Below, in pieces: positions 48,486-57,357 of a stretch of DNA of 64,000 bases. Under the pieces are notes generated by a model. That model did not search any database. It was not told the origin of the DNA and saw only the letters and a list, made by a program, of their open reading frames with translations. How positions within the stretch are numbered: position 1 is the stretch's first letter; each line of letters opens with the position of its first letter. The DNA is taken from contig JADJPL010000004.1 of assembly GCA_016713275.1 (NCBI GenBank), positions 248,001-312,000 of the forward strand, read 5' to 3'. Source of the DNA: Haliscomenobacter sp. Its GTDB lineage: Bacteria; Bacteroidota; Bacteroidia; Chitinophagales; Saprospiraceae. The translations under genes and the position numbers were made by a program.

Positions 48486-48656
48486 CCTTCCCCCCTCCGT
48501 CCCCCGTCCTCCCGTCCTCCCGTCTCCCGTCTCCCGTCTCCCGTCTCCCGTCTCCCGTCTCCCGTCTCCTCCCGTCTCCCGTCTCCCGTCTCCCGTCCCC
48601 CGTCCCCCGTCCCCCGTCTCCCGTCTCCCCGTCCACCGTCTCCCGTCCACCGTCTA
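48486..48656. repeat. Heptamer tandem repeat CGTCTCC / CGTCCCC
   Basis: More than twenty units of CGTCTCC with CGTCCCC and CGTCCAC variants. On the minus strand they read GGAGACG/GGTGGACG and start eight bases after the TAG of the ureohydrolase gene (48660-48662). One orientation only. Same unit family as 18390-18537 and 57143-57307. An open frame here translates only to the repeat. Confidence 0.88.
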
Positions 48657-48659
48657 TCC

Positions 48660-49442
48660 CTACCCCAACATGTTCCCTGCGATTTCTTTCACGAGCTTAG
48701 CGGCAAGGGTGGCGGTCATATCGGCCCAATCCCGGTGGGGATTATATTCTACGATGTCGGCGCCGATCAGTGGGGTTTCCAGCCGGTGGATGATCTCCAG
48801 CACCTGCCGGGTAGAAAGCCCGCCGGGTTCGTGATGCGACACGCCGGGGGCGAATGCCGGATCCAGCCCGTCGAGGTCGAGGGAAAGGTAAAGCGGTTGA
48901 TCAAATTGCAGCGTTGCGGCGCGATGCATATCTTTCATTTCAATCGTTTCCACGCCAAAGCGCGCGGCCTGTTCCCGCTGATGGGGAGTCAGCGTCCGTA
49001 TGCCCACCTGAACCAGCCGCCGGGCAAGGCCGGATTCCATGATCCGTGCAAGAGGGCAGGCATGGGAAAAGGGATCGCCTTCGAATTCGTGGTATAAGTC
49101 ACCGTGCGCATCAATATGGAGGATATCGATTGGCCCAAATACTTGCGCATAAGCCTGAACGACCGGGAACGTCACGGAATGGTCGCCGCCCAGGGAGATC
49201 AGGCGATGCCCTTGAGCCAGCAAAGCGGCAATCTGCGAAGAAATTGCGTGGTAATCCTCCACGTGGAGGTCCCCTGCATCCTGAAACCGGGGATCTTCCA
49301 GGGGGGTGACGCCGAGTTCCGTCCAGGAATTGCCCGCGCCGCTATGAAGCGCGGCGCGGATACGGGCAGGCGCCAGCGCAGCTCCCTGAAGGAAGCTGGA
49401 TTTGCGATCGAACGGGATTCCGGTAAGAGCAATGGTAAACAT
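48660..49442 (-). CDS. Agmatinase/arginase family ureohydrolase
   Basis: 260 residues from ATG at 49442 (MFTIALTGIPFDRKSSFLQG); the extra 26 codons to 49520 do not resemble the family. The dinuclear Mn site is complete: LGGDHSVTFP, HIDAHGDLYHEF, LYLSLDLDGLDPAFAPGVSH, and EPGGLSTRQVLEI. It hydrolyses agmatine, arginine or a related guanidino compound to urea; the sequence alone does not settle which. It is followed by a CGTCTCC repeat and has no biosynthetic partner nearby. Confidence 0.85.
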   Translation of the reverse strand: MFTIALTGIPFDRKSSFLQGAALAPARIRAALHSGAGNSWTELGVTPLEDPRFQDAGDLHVEDYHAISSQIAALLAQGHRLISLGGDHSVTFPVVQAYAQVFGPIDILHIDAHGDLYHEFEGDPFSHACPLARIMESGLARRLVQVGIRTLTPHQREQAARFGVETIEMKDMHRAATLQFDQPLYLSLDLDGLDPAFAPGVSHHEPGGLSTRQVLEIIHRLETPLIGADIVEYNPHRDWADMTATLAAKLVKEIAGNMLG

Positions 49443-49526
49443 AGGTCTTGAAAAATCTTTTGGATCTTCCAAGAAAGCAAGAAAAGGCGATATGGGCAAG
49501 CGTCTCCCCCGAGACACCATAAAAAA

Positions 49527-49555
49527 AGGCGCAGAACTGAAAATCAGCTGCGCCT
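49527..49555 (-). terminator. Rho-independent terminator of the NarL-type regulator operon
   Basis: Stem AGGCGCAG/CTGCGCCT with an inner CTGA/TCAG pair, and on the minus strand a T-run at 49527-49521. It lies about 200 bases past the stop of the response regulator. The rest of 49443-49761 shows nothing recognisable. Confidence 0.82.
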
Positions 49556-49761
49556 AGAGTCGGAGCATAGTTTTACTTGGGGGAACTTGTCCGAGAATTT
49601 TGGGCGAGGAATTAACTGAGATGAATTTGTGGTAAAGCATAGTTTTTGGGAATAGCATTTGATACAAAGGTATTCCACTTCGTTCAAGCATACAAAAAAA
49701 TAGAGCGAACTTAAGTCCGGGCATTGGATTGAACTTTTTTTTAAAACCCGTATTCTTCTTG

Positions 49762-50388
49762 TTAGATATTGTTTAAATATACGACAATAGCTTCAGAACG
49801 GCTGTTCACCTGGAGTTTGTCATAGACCCCGCGAATGATTCGTTTTATTTTAGACTCCGATACATTAAGATCAAGAGACATTGCCTTGATCATTTTTCCT
49901 TTTTTCAACAGGTCCAGAATTTCCATTTCCTGCTGATTTAACGCTTCCAGCGCATTTTTTTTGCCGCGAAAAGACTCAAACAACATCCTGGCAATATAAG
50001 GGCTGGCGGCAGAAAGCCCATGGTAAACATCCCGGATGGCGCCCAACACGGAGGACGTTTCATCCCGTTTCAGGATATATCCATCTGCGCCTGCTCTAAG
50101 GGCCTCGAATACCCGTTCATTCTCCCAGATAGTATACATGAGAAACGACAGGTTGGGAAATTTTTGCTTAATGCGCATCATTCCGGAAATGCCGCTCTCT
50201 CCCGGGAGCCCGATATCCATGATAACGACATTGGGCGTGGTCCCGGCAACACCGATATAGGCTTCCTCGGCACTGGTGTAGGAGGCCACGAATTCCATAT
50301 CGGGCTCCCCGGCAATCAAATCTTTCAGCAATTCAGCAATTTCAGGTTCGTCATCTACAATAGAGACGCGAATTTTGGGATCGTTCAT
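49762..50388 (-). CDS. NarL/LuxR-family response regulator
   Basis: 208 residues: receiver domain (acidic pair in IVDDEPEIAEL, phosphoacceptor Asp in VVIMDIGLPGESG, Thr-Ile in LMYTIW, Lys in YILKRD) and a LuxR-type HTH (EALNQQEMEILDLLKKGKMI, LNVSESKIKRIIRGVYDKLQ). It starts 12 bases after the stop of the propeller kinase and is its obvious partner. Targets unknown. Confidence 0.92.
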   Translation of the reverse strand: MNDPKIRVSIVDDEPEIAELLKDLIAGEPDMEFVASYTSAEEAYIGVAGTTPNVVIMDIGLPGESGISGMMRIKQKFPNLSFLMYTIWENERVFEALRAGADGYILKRDETSSVLGAIRDVYHGLSAASPYIARMLFESFRGKKNALEALNQQEMEILDLLKKGKMIKAMSLDLNVSESKIKRIIRGVYDKLQVNSRSEAIVVYLNNI

Positions 50389-50399
50389 AGAATTAAGGG

Positions 50400-53300
50400 T
50401 TAAACATCAGGAAAAAAGGTACGGCGCCAAAGCGTTTTTAATCGATTCCAGATTCCCGGAGGCCGGAAGGGCCTCTTCAGGGGGCAACTAAGGAGAATCG
50501 TGGTCCCTTTTTGAGGGGATGAATCCACGGCATAAGATCCTCCGATAGAACGCATTCGTTTGGGCATATTTCTTGTCCCTCTGCCCGGCCGGGGGGCCGA
50601 AGGGTCAAACCCGCACCCGTCGTCCTGGATGCGCAGGAATAAGGTTCGGTCCTCTTTCCAGACCGAAATTCGCACCAGAGTAGCCTGGGCGTGTTTGGCT
50701 GTATTATTCAGGCTTTCTTTAAGGACCAGCCAGACGTTCTGTCGCTGTTCCGCCCCCACCTCCGCATAAGGAAGCCCTTGAGGAAGCAAAAACTGGTGTT
50801 CTAGTCCCATCGAATCGAGGTATTCTTTCGAACGCTGCCTCAGAAACTCCAGGAACACGTCCAAACTGGCGGCTTGATCTTCGGTCACCCGGAAAATTTC
50901 TCCCATGCTTTGCATGCCATCCAAAGCCCGGCGGTAGATTTTTTCAAACTGTTCGCGTGCATCTGGATCGGGATTATTCCGGCTGCCCCGCTCGCTCATG
51001 GCGCGGATGGCCGTCAGGTCAAAGCCGATCCCGTCGTGGAGGTCGTTCATTATCCGGCTCCATTCCTGCTCGATGAGTTTTTGGCGTTTGACCTCTTCCT
51101 TTAATCGCTTTTGGACGAAGTAGTTCACGATCAAAGCAACTATCCCTGCCAGGGCAATAATGGAGCTAAAAACAAACTGCCAGGACAACCAAAAAGGAGG
51201 CGCCACGGAAATCGCTAACTCCCGGGTAGGGCTCTGCTGCCCGTTGGGACCAATTGCCCGCATTTGAAAAACCTGTCCTTTACCCCAAATTAAACTGTAA
51301 TTCAGGTGCTCGCCCGGTTTGATGGTCTGCCAACCCTTGTCGAACCCTCTTAGGCGGTATTGAAGGCGCGTGTATTGAGGAAGGTAATAACCAATGGCAG
51401 AAAGCGTTAACCGGATATTTCGCTGGCGGTAGGTCAACTCCAGGGCTTTCAATTCTGCCGGATTCAAACTATCCAAATGAGCGCCATTAATCTGAATATC
51501 ATACACATACGGGATTGGAGTATCCGGATATGGTTTCAAAAGCTCCGGATCAAAGCAAATGACGCCATCTCTGGCTCCGAAAAAAAATCGTCCATCCGAG
51601 GCGGCAACAGCTGTTGCGAACAGGAACGGGCCTGCACGCAACTCTTCCTGGCGGAAAATCCGAACAGAATTGCTCTCGGGAATAAACGAGACCAAGACAT
51701 CTGGACCCGCAAGCCACAAGCGATTGAATTTATCCAGCAGCACGTCTTTCACGCCGACGCGATCCAGCCACTCGTTCCCTAGAAAAAAGCTTTCGACGGT
51801 TTGGAAATCATTTGAGATCCGTTTTAATCCATCGGTCGTAGCGAGCCAAATCGATTCTCGGGCTTTATCCCAAATGATTTTATTAGCATAAGGCATATGG
51901 GGTATCTCCGCGATCTTCCGGAAATCGTTCCCATCGGTTTTATAAATCTGTAATGTTAATTCTTTGGCCCTTTGGATAATCAAGTACCCCTCCGAAAGGG
52001 AAAATGCCAATACTTTTTCATCGGCAATTTCGATTCCTTTTAATGGGTTGCTTTTTTGAAAAACCCCTGGAGAACGCTCATGGACCGTAAATGCATGCAT
52101 ATTGGTTATCATAAGAAGCTTCCCCTCCTGCAACGGAGCAATCGCTCTCGGGGTTTCCTTGTCAAGTTCAAGCGACAGCCTTTTCCATGAACGGCTATTG
52201 GCCGGAATATAAAAAATCTTGCCGCCGGTGTGCAACCAAGGGCGTCCAAAGCTATCGGTGAAAAAGTCCCAGACAGACGAAATCGACAAATTCTCGGGCA
52301 GTTTAACTGCATAAGCGGAGTTGTCGTTCAGCACGTGCACGGCCTCCGCCGCGTTGACAAACCAAAATCCGCCGTACAGGTCTTTGGAAGAAAATCTGGC
52401 GTCCCTGAGTTTCAACCCATTAACGTTTTCCAGCCGCTGCAACTTAGGCAAAAACAAACTGGCACTTCCCAGCCCCTGGTTGCTAAAAGAAACCCACAAC
52501 TGGCTTCCTTTCGAGCCTGAAACAGCAGACTCGATTTTATCCGGGCTCAAAACGGGAGCATTCGCCTGTCTTGTATTCAACCGCGCCTCAAACCGCCGGC
52601 TTTGTTTGTTAAATATCCAAAGACCAGCCTTTCGGGTACCCACTAGTATACGGATAGAGTCGAGGGGCGACGCTATATTGACATCCGCATCAGGCCAACC
52701 CTCCGGCAAATAGACCTTTAGCCGTTCAGGCGCCCTCGGGTTAAAAGCGATCAGTCTTCCTTTGGAACACAACCACACCAAGGTGTCGTTGTCCGCCAGA
52801 AGGCGCTCTACATAGATTTCCCGCTCTTTATTGCTGAATGGGGTGTTATAGGATTGAAGGGAGATCACTTTGCCTCCGGCTATATCCAGAACCTCAAAAC
52901 CAGGGTCCATAACAGGGGTAGCAATCACCCGCTTCAGGAAACCGTTGGCAGGCGTTTCGGCAGCATACCGGGCATTAGGGCCAGAAAAAGAGCCGTTTTC
53001 GGGGAAGACCGATTTGCCGTTTTGCCGAAAAAAAAGAACTCCCCCCTTCAACCCCCAAAGCCGTCCATCGGGGTCAATATGTAGTAACGTATATCCTTGG
53101 GAGGAACTCCCTGCGCTTATCCGATAAAAATGTTCCTTTTGAGGGTGGTAATAAAAAATAGCATTCCCGTTCGTTATCCATATCCGCCCCTGTTTGTCTT
53201 CCAGCAGCTTATGTTGAATAAACCCTGGATGAAGCCAGTTTTTTCTGGCAGAATCCGGCAGGTAGGGTTTAACCAGGGCGCCGTCAAACCGATAGAGCGC

Positions 53301-53495
53301 ACTCAGCGAACTGATCCACAGAAAACCCCGGGAATCCTGGAACAGAAAGGCATGCTCCTCGTCGGCAGGCAAACCTTGCTCCTTTCCGATCAATGAAAAT
53401 TCATAAGGCGCTGTTTGCCCTGCGACAGGATGACTTATCCAACAAAAAGGAATAAACCACCATAGCCAAAGTATACACCGCTTACATGGCATCAT
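50400..53495 (-). CDS. Propeller-type sensor histidine kinase (HisKA_3)
   Basis: 1,031 residues. Signal peptide, then a ligand-sensing two-component-regulator propeller over about residues 30-690 (GLPADEEHAFLFQDSRGFLW, LLEDKQGRIWITNGN), a Y_Y_Y domain (RNIRLTLSAIGYYLPQYTRL, YRLRGFDKGWQTI), one membrane helix near 770 and a NarX-type kinase: LHDGIGFDLTAIRA with the phosphoacceptor His, LKESLNNTAKHAQ, DDGCGFDP, and GRGTRNMPKRM. Unlike the hybrid sensors typical of polysaccharide loci, it lacks a receiver and AraC domain and uses a separate NarL regulator. The start overlaps the upstream gene's stop by four bases. Confidence 0.91.
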   Translation of the reverse strand: MMPCKRCILWLWWFIPFCWISHPVAGQTAPYEFSLIGKEQGLPADEEHAFLFQDSRGFLWISSLSALYRFDGALVKPYLPDSARKNWLHPGFIQHKLLEDKQGRIWITNGNAIFYYHPQKEHFYRISAGSSSQGYTLLHIDPDGRLWGLKGGVLFFRQNGKSVFPENGSFSGPNARYAAETPANGFLKRVIATPVMDPGFEVLDIAGGKVISLQSYNTPFSNKEREIYVERLLADNDTLVWLCSKGRLIAFNPRAPERLKVYLPEGWPDADVNIASPLDSIRILVGTRKAGLWIFNKQSRRFEARLNTRQANAPVLSPDKIESAVSGSKGSQLWVSFSNQGLGSASLFLPKLQRLENVNGLKLRDARFSSKDLYGGFWFVNAAEAVHVLNDNSAYAVKLPENLSISSVWDFFTDSFGRPWLHTGGKIFYIPANSRSWKRLSLELDKETPRAIAPLQEGKLLMITNMHAFTVHERSPGVFQKSNPLKGIEIADEKVLAFSLSEGYLIIQRAKELTLQIYKTDGNDFRKIAEIPHMPYANKIIWDKARESIWLATTDGLKRISNDFQTVESFFLGNEWLDRVGVKDVLLDKFNRLWLAGPDVLVSFIPESNSVRIFRQEELRAGPFLFATAVAASDGRFFFGARDGVICFDPELLKPYPDTPIPYVYDIQINGAHLDSLNPAELKALELTYRQRNIRLTLSAIGYYLPQYTRLQYRLRGFDKGWQTIKPGEHLNYSLIWGKGQVFQMRAIGPNGQQSPTRELAISVAPPFWLSWQFVFSSIIALAGIVALIVNYFVQKRLKEEVKRQKLIEQEWSRIMNDLHDGIGFDLTAIRAMSERGSRNNPDPDAREQFEKIYRRALDGMQSMGEIFRVTEDQAASLDVFLEFLRQRSKEYLDSMGLEHQFLLPQGLPYAEVGAEQRQNVWLVLKESLNNTAKHAQATLVRISVWKEDRTLFLRIQDDGCGFDPSAPRPGRGTRNMPKRMRSIGGSYAVDSSPQKGTTILLSCPLKRPFRPPGIWNRLKTLWRRTFFPDV

Positions 53496-54031
53496 TCATC
53501 GCCAAAATTCCTCCAGTGGGGCGGGCAAGGGTATGCTGTAGCGAATGATATCGGCTCGTATGCCGGCGCCAGCGGATCGTAGTTGTCGTTGCGGGCCACT
53601 TTAACCGGGTTGACTACCTCCGCTATCAAGGGGGCATACTTCCCGCCCAGCTGTTTAGGGCCAATATTCGGCTCGCCCATAACGAGCAGGCCGCCGAATA
53701 AAGCAATTTTGTTTCCGCACCACTTCATCATCCGGAACTGATCGATGCTAAAGTAAGCCAAGCCCATAATTTTGCGGTCCTGCAAAAATTCGAAGTGCGT
53801 CACTGGACGGTCTTGGTCATCTCTTGGATATTCCACGGAAATTCGTTCTACAGGAAACTGTTCTTTGGCTTCAATGCACAAGGCACTTCTTTCATCGGTA
53901 AAGGCCTTTTTAGCGACGAGGTACTGGCCTTCGTCATTTTCTTCCAAATAAAAAGCGACGCCAACAGCGTCGTCCTTAAGGAATTCAAACAACTCATCGA
54001 GTTGGAGGGTGGCAATGGCAAAAGGATTCAT
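53492..54031 (-). CDS. Conserved-looking protein of unknown function, coupled to the sensor kinase
   Basis: 179 residues, no signal peptide or membrane helix. Acidic N-terminal half (LDELFEFLKDDAVGVAFYLE), then FLQDRKIMGLAYFSIDQFRM and FGGLLVMGEPNIGPKQLGGK, ending in CPPHWRNFGDE. Its stop overlaps the kinase ATG (ATGATG), so the two are translated together. I do not recognise the family. The position suggests a cytoplasmic accessory of the two-component system, but this is inference from spacing only. Confidence 0.7.
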   Translation of the reverse strand: MNPFAIATLQLDELFEFLKDDAVGVAFYLEENDEGQYLVAKKAFTDERSALCIEAKEQFPVERISVEYPRDDQDRPVTHFEFLQDRKIMGLAYFSIDQFRMMKWCGNKIALFGGLLVMGEPNIGPKQLGGKYAPLIAEVVNPVKVARNDNYDPLAPAYEPISFATAYPCPPHWRNFGDE

Positions 54032-54224
54032 AAGGATTTAATTTTTTCGTAAATTACATAAAACCTGCTGACGGCAAAAGGCATGGCGCTCTTTTTTTGG
54101 TCCGTAATCTTTTCTGCATTTAGACAGGTTGGCGGCATTTTTTTTTCCGGCCCTGCCCCCGGTTGCATCTTGAAGGAAATTCAGCTAGATTTGCAGCGCT
54201 TTGGCCGTCTGGGTTTCCTTTTTT

Positions 54225-54298
54225 GGTCCCGTAGCTCAGCTGGATAGAGCAACTGACTTCTAATCAGTAGGTCACAGGTTCGAATCCTGTCGGGATCA
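54225..54298 (+). tRNA. tRNA-Arg (anticodon TCT)
   Basis: Acceptor GGTCCCG/CGGGATC, D-arm GCTC...GAGC, anticodon stem ACTGA/TCAGT with loop CTTCTAA (anticodon TCT, reads AGA), T-arm ACAGG/CCTGT with TTCGAAT. Discriminator A; the next bases are CCG, so CCA is not encoded and must be added. Confidence 0.97.
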
Positions 54299-54304
54299 CC
54301 GCTT

Positions 54305-54345
54305 AAAAGCTTTCTTCATGTCTTGAAGAAGGCTTTTCTTTTTCC
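54305..54345 (+). terminator. Terminator of tRNA-Arg
   Basis: Stem AAAAGCTTTCTTCA/TGAAGAAGGCTTTT with one mismatch and a T-rich tail, seven bases after the tRNA. Confidence 0.87.
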
Positions 54346-54504
54346 CTTTCTACCGGTTTTTCTTTTTTTCCCCAACTTTTTTTTTCTTTTTTTAAAAAAA
54401 CGCAAGAAAAAAAATTTATCCATCAACAAAAATATAAAATAAACAATTGAATATCAATAAATTATTTTTTAATTAATAAAAAAATCGTCAACAAACCCGT
54501 TTTT

Positions 54505-54845
54505 TGTCTTTGATTCAGGCAAAATTGCGTTGCATCTTTACATCATCAAAGGAAGACAACACCCCAGAGCGGTTCGAAAAAGATCGGACCCACAAGATAC
54601 AAAGAGAGGCTATCTCAAAAACCGAAGTTAGCGTGAAATCCCCTGCGTCGGGGATTCATGATCCCAAAAACAAGGTTCCTTGCCCCCAGGGGCAGGGAAC
54701 CTTCCCTAAAACCGAGAGCCACTCCCTTAACCCCTTACAAGATGTAAATTCCTTTCAGGATAAAGAAATAGAAAAGTTAGGTCGTCTTTTTTTCATGAGA
54801 TTATGATTTGTTATTTGCATGAGGCCCTCGTTGAGGGCTTTTTTG
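54505..54845 (+). ncRNA. Possible small RNA between tRNA-Arg and the DUF5916 gene
   Basis: Preceded by a strongly A+T-rich tract (54346-54505) with a TTTG at 54512, the segment contains three hairpins: AAATCCCC/GGGGATT at about 54637-54657, AAGGTTCCTTGCCCC/GGGGCAGGGAACCTT at 54677-54711, and the closing terminator GCCCTC/GAGGGC plus T-run. A 100-codon open frame (54504-54806) translates to nothing protein-like. Part (54604-54620) resembles the end of the 27273 element. A terminator with no gene before it is the main argument. Could also be a long leader of the next gene. Confidence 0.3.
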
Positions 54846-54846
54846 T
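54824..54846 (+). terminator. Rho-independent terminator
   Basis: GCCCTC-GTT-GAGGGC followed by TTTTTTG. It lies about 80 bases before the DUF5916 ATG and 525 bases after the tRNA, with no protein gene between. Confidence 0.83.
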
Positions 54847-54923
54847 TTTATAGCCCTGCCGTATTCCGAATCCCGATTTTTTTCTACTTTTCCCGGATAT
54901 TCGGAACACCTAACGACCTGACC

Positions 54924-57152
54924 ATGAAAATCAAGACGTCTGCGTCCATCCAGATTTTACTTCTGACCATTCCTTTCTTTCTGGCAGCCCAATCGCCGAA
55001 CGGGTATACCGGCATCAACACGACCGTCCGGCCCGAAGCCAAAGCGTCTGCCATGAATACCCTGCCCCAGATCGACGGCGAGGTGCTTTCCGACCCTGCC
55101 TGGCAAGCCATCCAACCCTTGGGCGGACTGTGGCAGATCCAGCCCAACGCTGGTCAGCCCGCATCGGAAAAAACGGAGATCCGAATCGCCTATACCACCC
55201 AGCATTTCCTGCTTTCTGTAGTCTGTTACGATGCCCAGCCCGGCAACCTGGTTGTCGCCGACGCCCGGAGGGATGCCCCGCTGGATAATACCGACAGCTT
55301 TATCTTTATCCTGGATACCTATCACGACGGCCAAAACGGCTTCGTCTTCGGGACCAACTCCCAGGGGGTGGAGTACGATGCCCAGGTAAATAACGAAGGA
55401 CAGGGAAACTCAAACCCCAACCGCCAGGTTGGAGGCACCATCGGAGGCGTCAACATCAACTGGGACGCGTCCTGGGAAGTCAAGGCTAAAGTCGGCGACT
55501 TCGGCTGGAGCGCCGAATTTGCCATTCCGCTGCGCACCCTGCGCTTTAGCCCCGGGGACGACCAGACCTGGGGCGCCAACTTCCAGCGCAACATCCGTAA
55601 ATCCAACGAAACGGCCTACTGGGCAGCGCTCCCTATACAGTTCAATCTCTACCGCCTGTCGTTGGCCGGTACCATCTCCGGGCTCAAACTCGGCAATCAG
55701 GGCAACCTCAAGGTATTCCCCTATGCCCTGGCCCGCGCCGACCGTGACCCATCAGCCGCTAAGGACGATTGGAAAACATCCGCAGAAGCAGGCGCCGACC
55801 TGAAATACAGCATCACCCCCAGCCTTACCCTGGACTTGACCTATAACACCGATTTTGCCCAGGTAGAGGTCGACGACCAGCAGGTCAACCTCGACCGGTT
55901 CAATCTCTTTTTTCCCGAAAAAAGGCCTTTCTTTCTTGAAAACGCCGGCGTGTTCTCGGTAGGCAGCCCAGGAGAAGTCGACCTCTTTTTTTCGCGCAGG
56001 ATCGGCATTGGAGACGGAGGGAATCTCGTACCGATTTTAGGCGGCGCCCGGCTTTCCGGCAGAATTAACCGCACCAACGTGGGCGTGCTCTCCATGTTCA
56101 CCGAAGAGATCCAATCCAGGAGCATCGGTGGGAATAACTTCACCGTCGCCCGGGTCAGCCACGAATTTGCCCAGCGTTCTTCTATAGGCGCCGCTTTCCT
56201 CAACCGCCAGGGCACCAGCGGGGAAGACGACGATTTTAACCGAACCATGGCGCTCGACGGGCGGCTCGGCCTGGGCAAAAAAGCCCAGCTTTCGGGCTTT
56301 TTCTCCAAAACGGCTACTCCTGGCTTGGACGATAAAGACCACGCCTTCAAGTTCCAGGCCAATTACCTTTGGAATGGCCTCGAAATCAACACCGCCTATA
56401 CCGAAGTTGGGCAGGGCTTCAACCCGGAAATGGGTTTCCTCCTGCGCAACGCTTTCCGCAAACCCGAAATGCTCGTACTCAAACAGGTCCGGATGAACGG
56501 AAAATTCGGGCTACTGGAACTCCGGCCCCATGTGTCTTATCGCGGGTATTGGGACTTTAACGGGTTCCAGCAAACCGGCTTCCTGCATGTAGACAACCAC
56601 TGGGAATGGCAAAGCGGCCTCGAAATCCATACCGGAATCAATTTCACCACCGAAGGGGTCTCCACTCCTTTCGAGATCTCTAAAGGCGTCACGGTACCCC
56701 AGGGAACCTACCGCCACCGGGAAGCCCAACTCGTACTGATGACCAACCAAAGCAAGGTGGTATCCTTCAGCACCCGCCATATCCTCGGCGGGTTCTTCGG
56801 AGGAAAACGATACGCCAATACCGTCACCATGTACCTGCGCCTTGGCGACAAGTTCAGTTCGGAATTCACCCTGAACAATAACGACATCCGCCTCCCTTAC
56901 GGCGATTTCACCGCCACCATTTTCCGCTCCAGGCTTTCTTATTCCTTCACCCCCCGCGTATTTCTCCAAAGCCTGGTGCAATACAACAGCACCCAAAAGC
57001 TTTGGTCCTCGAATTTCCGTTTCGGATGGCTACAAGCCGCCAACACCGGCCTGTTCGTCGTGCTCAATTTTAACAAAAACCAAAATACTGTTGATAACCA
57101 AAGTTTTATAATAAAATACTCCCGGGTTTTTGATATCCTGAATAGACGGTAG
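54924..57152 (+). CDS. DUF5916 outer-membrane protein with CBM9-like N-terminal domain
   Basis: 742 residues from ATG at 54924 (signal MKIKTSASIQILLLTIPFFL); the frame upstream to 54819 crosses a terminator. Residues about 45-225 are a CBM9-like domain (PQIDGEVLSDPAWQAIQPLG, DNTDSFIFILDTYHDGQNGF, AEFAIPLRTLRF); the remainder is the DUF5916 barrel (DFAQVEVDDQQVNLDRFNLF, FPEKRPFFLENAGVF). Such proteins may bind and import glycans. The C-terminus ends ILNRR and the Arg-Arg-TAG is supplied by the AGACGGT repeat, as in the unrelated gene at 16871-18400. Confidence 0.86.
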   Translation: MKIKTSASIQILLLTIPFFLAAQSPNGYTGINTTVRPEAKASAMNTLPQIDGEVLSDPAWQAIQPLGGLWQIQPNAGQPASEKTEIRIAYTTQHFLLSVVCYDAQPGNLVVADARRDAPLDNTDSFIFILDTYHDGQNGFVFGTNSQGVEYDAQVNNEGQGNSNPNRQVGGTIGGVNINWDASWEVKAKVGDFGWSAEFAIPLRTLRFSPGDDQTWGANFQRNIRKSNETAYWAALPIQFNLYRLSLAGTISGLKLGNQGNLKVFPYALARADRDPSAAKDDWKTSAEAGADLKYSITPSLTLDLTYNTDFAQVEVDDQQVNLDRFNLFFPEKRPFFLENAGVFSVGSPGEVDLFFSRRIGIGDGGNLVPILGGARLSGRINRTNVGVLSMFTEEIQSRSIGGNNFTVARVSHEFAQRSSIGAAFLNRQGTSGEDDDFNRTMALDGRLGLGKKAQLSGFFSKTATPGLDDKDHAFKFQANYLWNGLEINTAYTEVGQGFNPEMGFLLRNAFRKPEMLVLKQVRMNGKFGLLELRPHVSYRGYWDFNGFQQTGFLHVDNHWEWQSGLEIHTGINFTTEGVSTPFEISKGVTVPQGTYRHREAQLVLMTNQSKVVSFSTRHILGGFFGGKRYANTVTMYLRLGDKFSSEFTLNNNDIRLPYGDFTATIFRSRLSYSFTPRVFLQSLVQYNSTQKLWSSNFRFGWLQAANTGLFVVLNFNKNQNTVDNQSFIIKYSRVFDILNRR

Positions 57153-57307
57153 ACGGGAGACGGGGGACGGGAGACGGGGGACGGGGGACGGGAGACGGGG
57201 GACGGGAGACGGGGACGGGACGGGGACGGGAGACGGAGACGGGAGACGGGAGACGGAAATTTTTCCACCGTCCATCCGTCCACCGTCCACCGTCCACCGT
57301 CCACCGT
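57143..57307. repeat. Heptamer tandem repeat AGACGGG with fold-back
   Basis: About eighteen units (AGACGGT, AGACGGG, GGACGGG) start inside the last codons of the DUF5916 gene; a short A/T spacer is followed by six inverted units (CCACCGT, CCATCCGT). The array ends about 50 bases before the next gene's start. Same unit family as 18390-18537 and 48486-48656. Confidence 0.88.
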
Positions 57308-57357
57308 GAATCGTACCTCAAAAAAACCATCTTTGCTTTTTCCTTGTTAGCGTAGAT

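Noticed and set aside
48486..48656. CRISPR array
   Set aside because: Units are contiguous 7-mers with no spacers and no cas genes nearby.
54504..54806. 100-codon open frame after tRNA-Arg
   Set aside because: Runs across hairpins and an element-like segment, has no family resemblance and ends just before a terminator.
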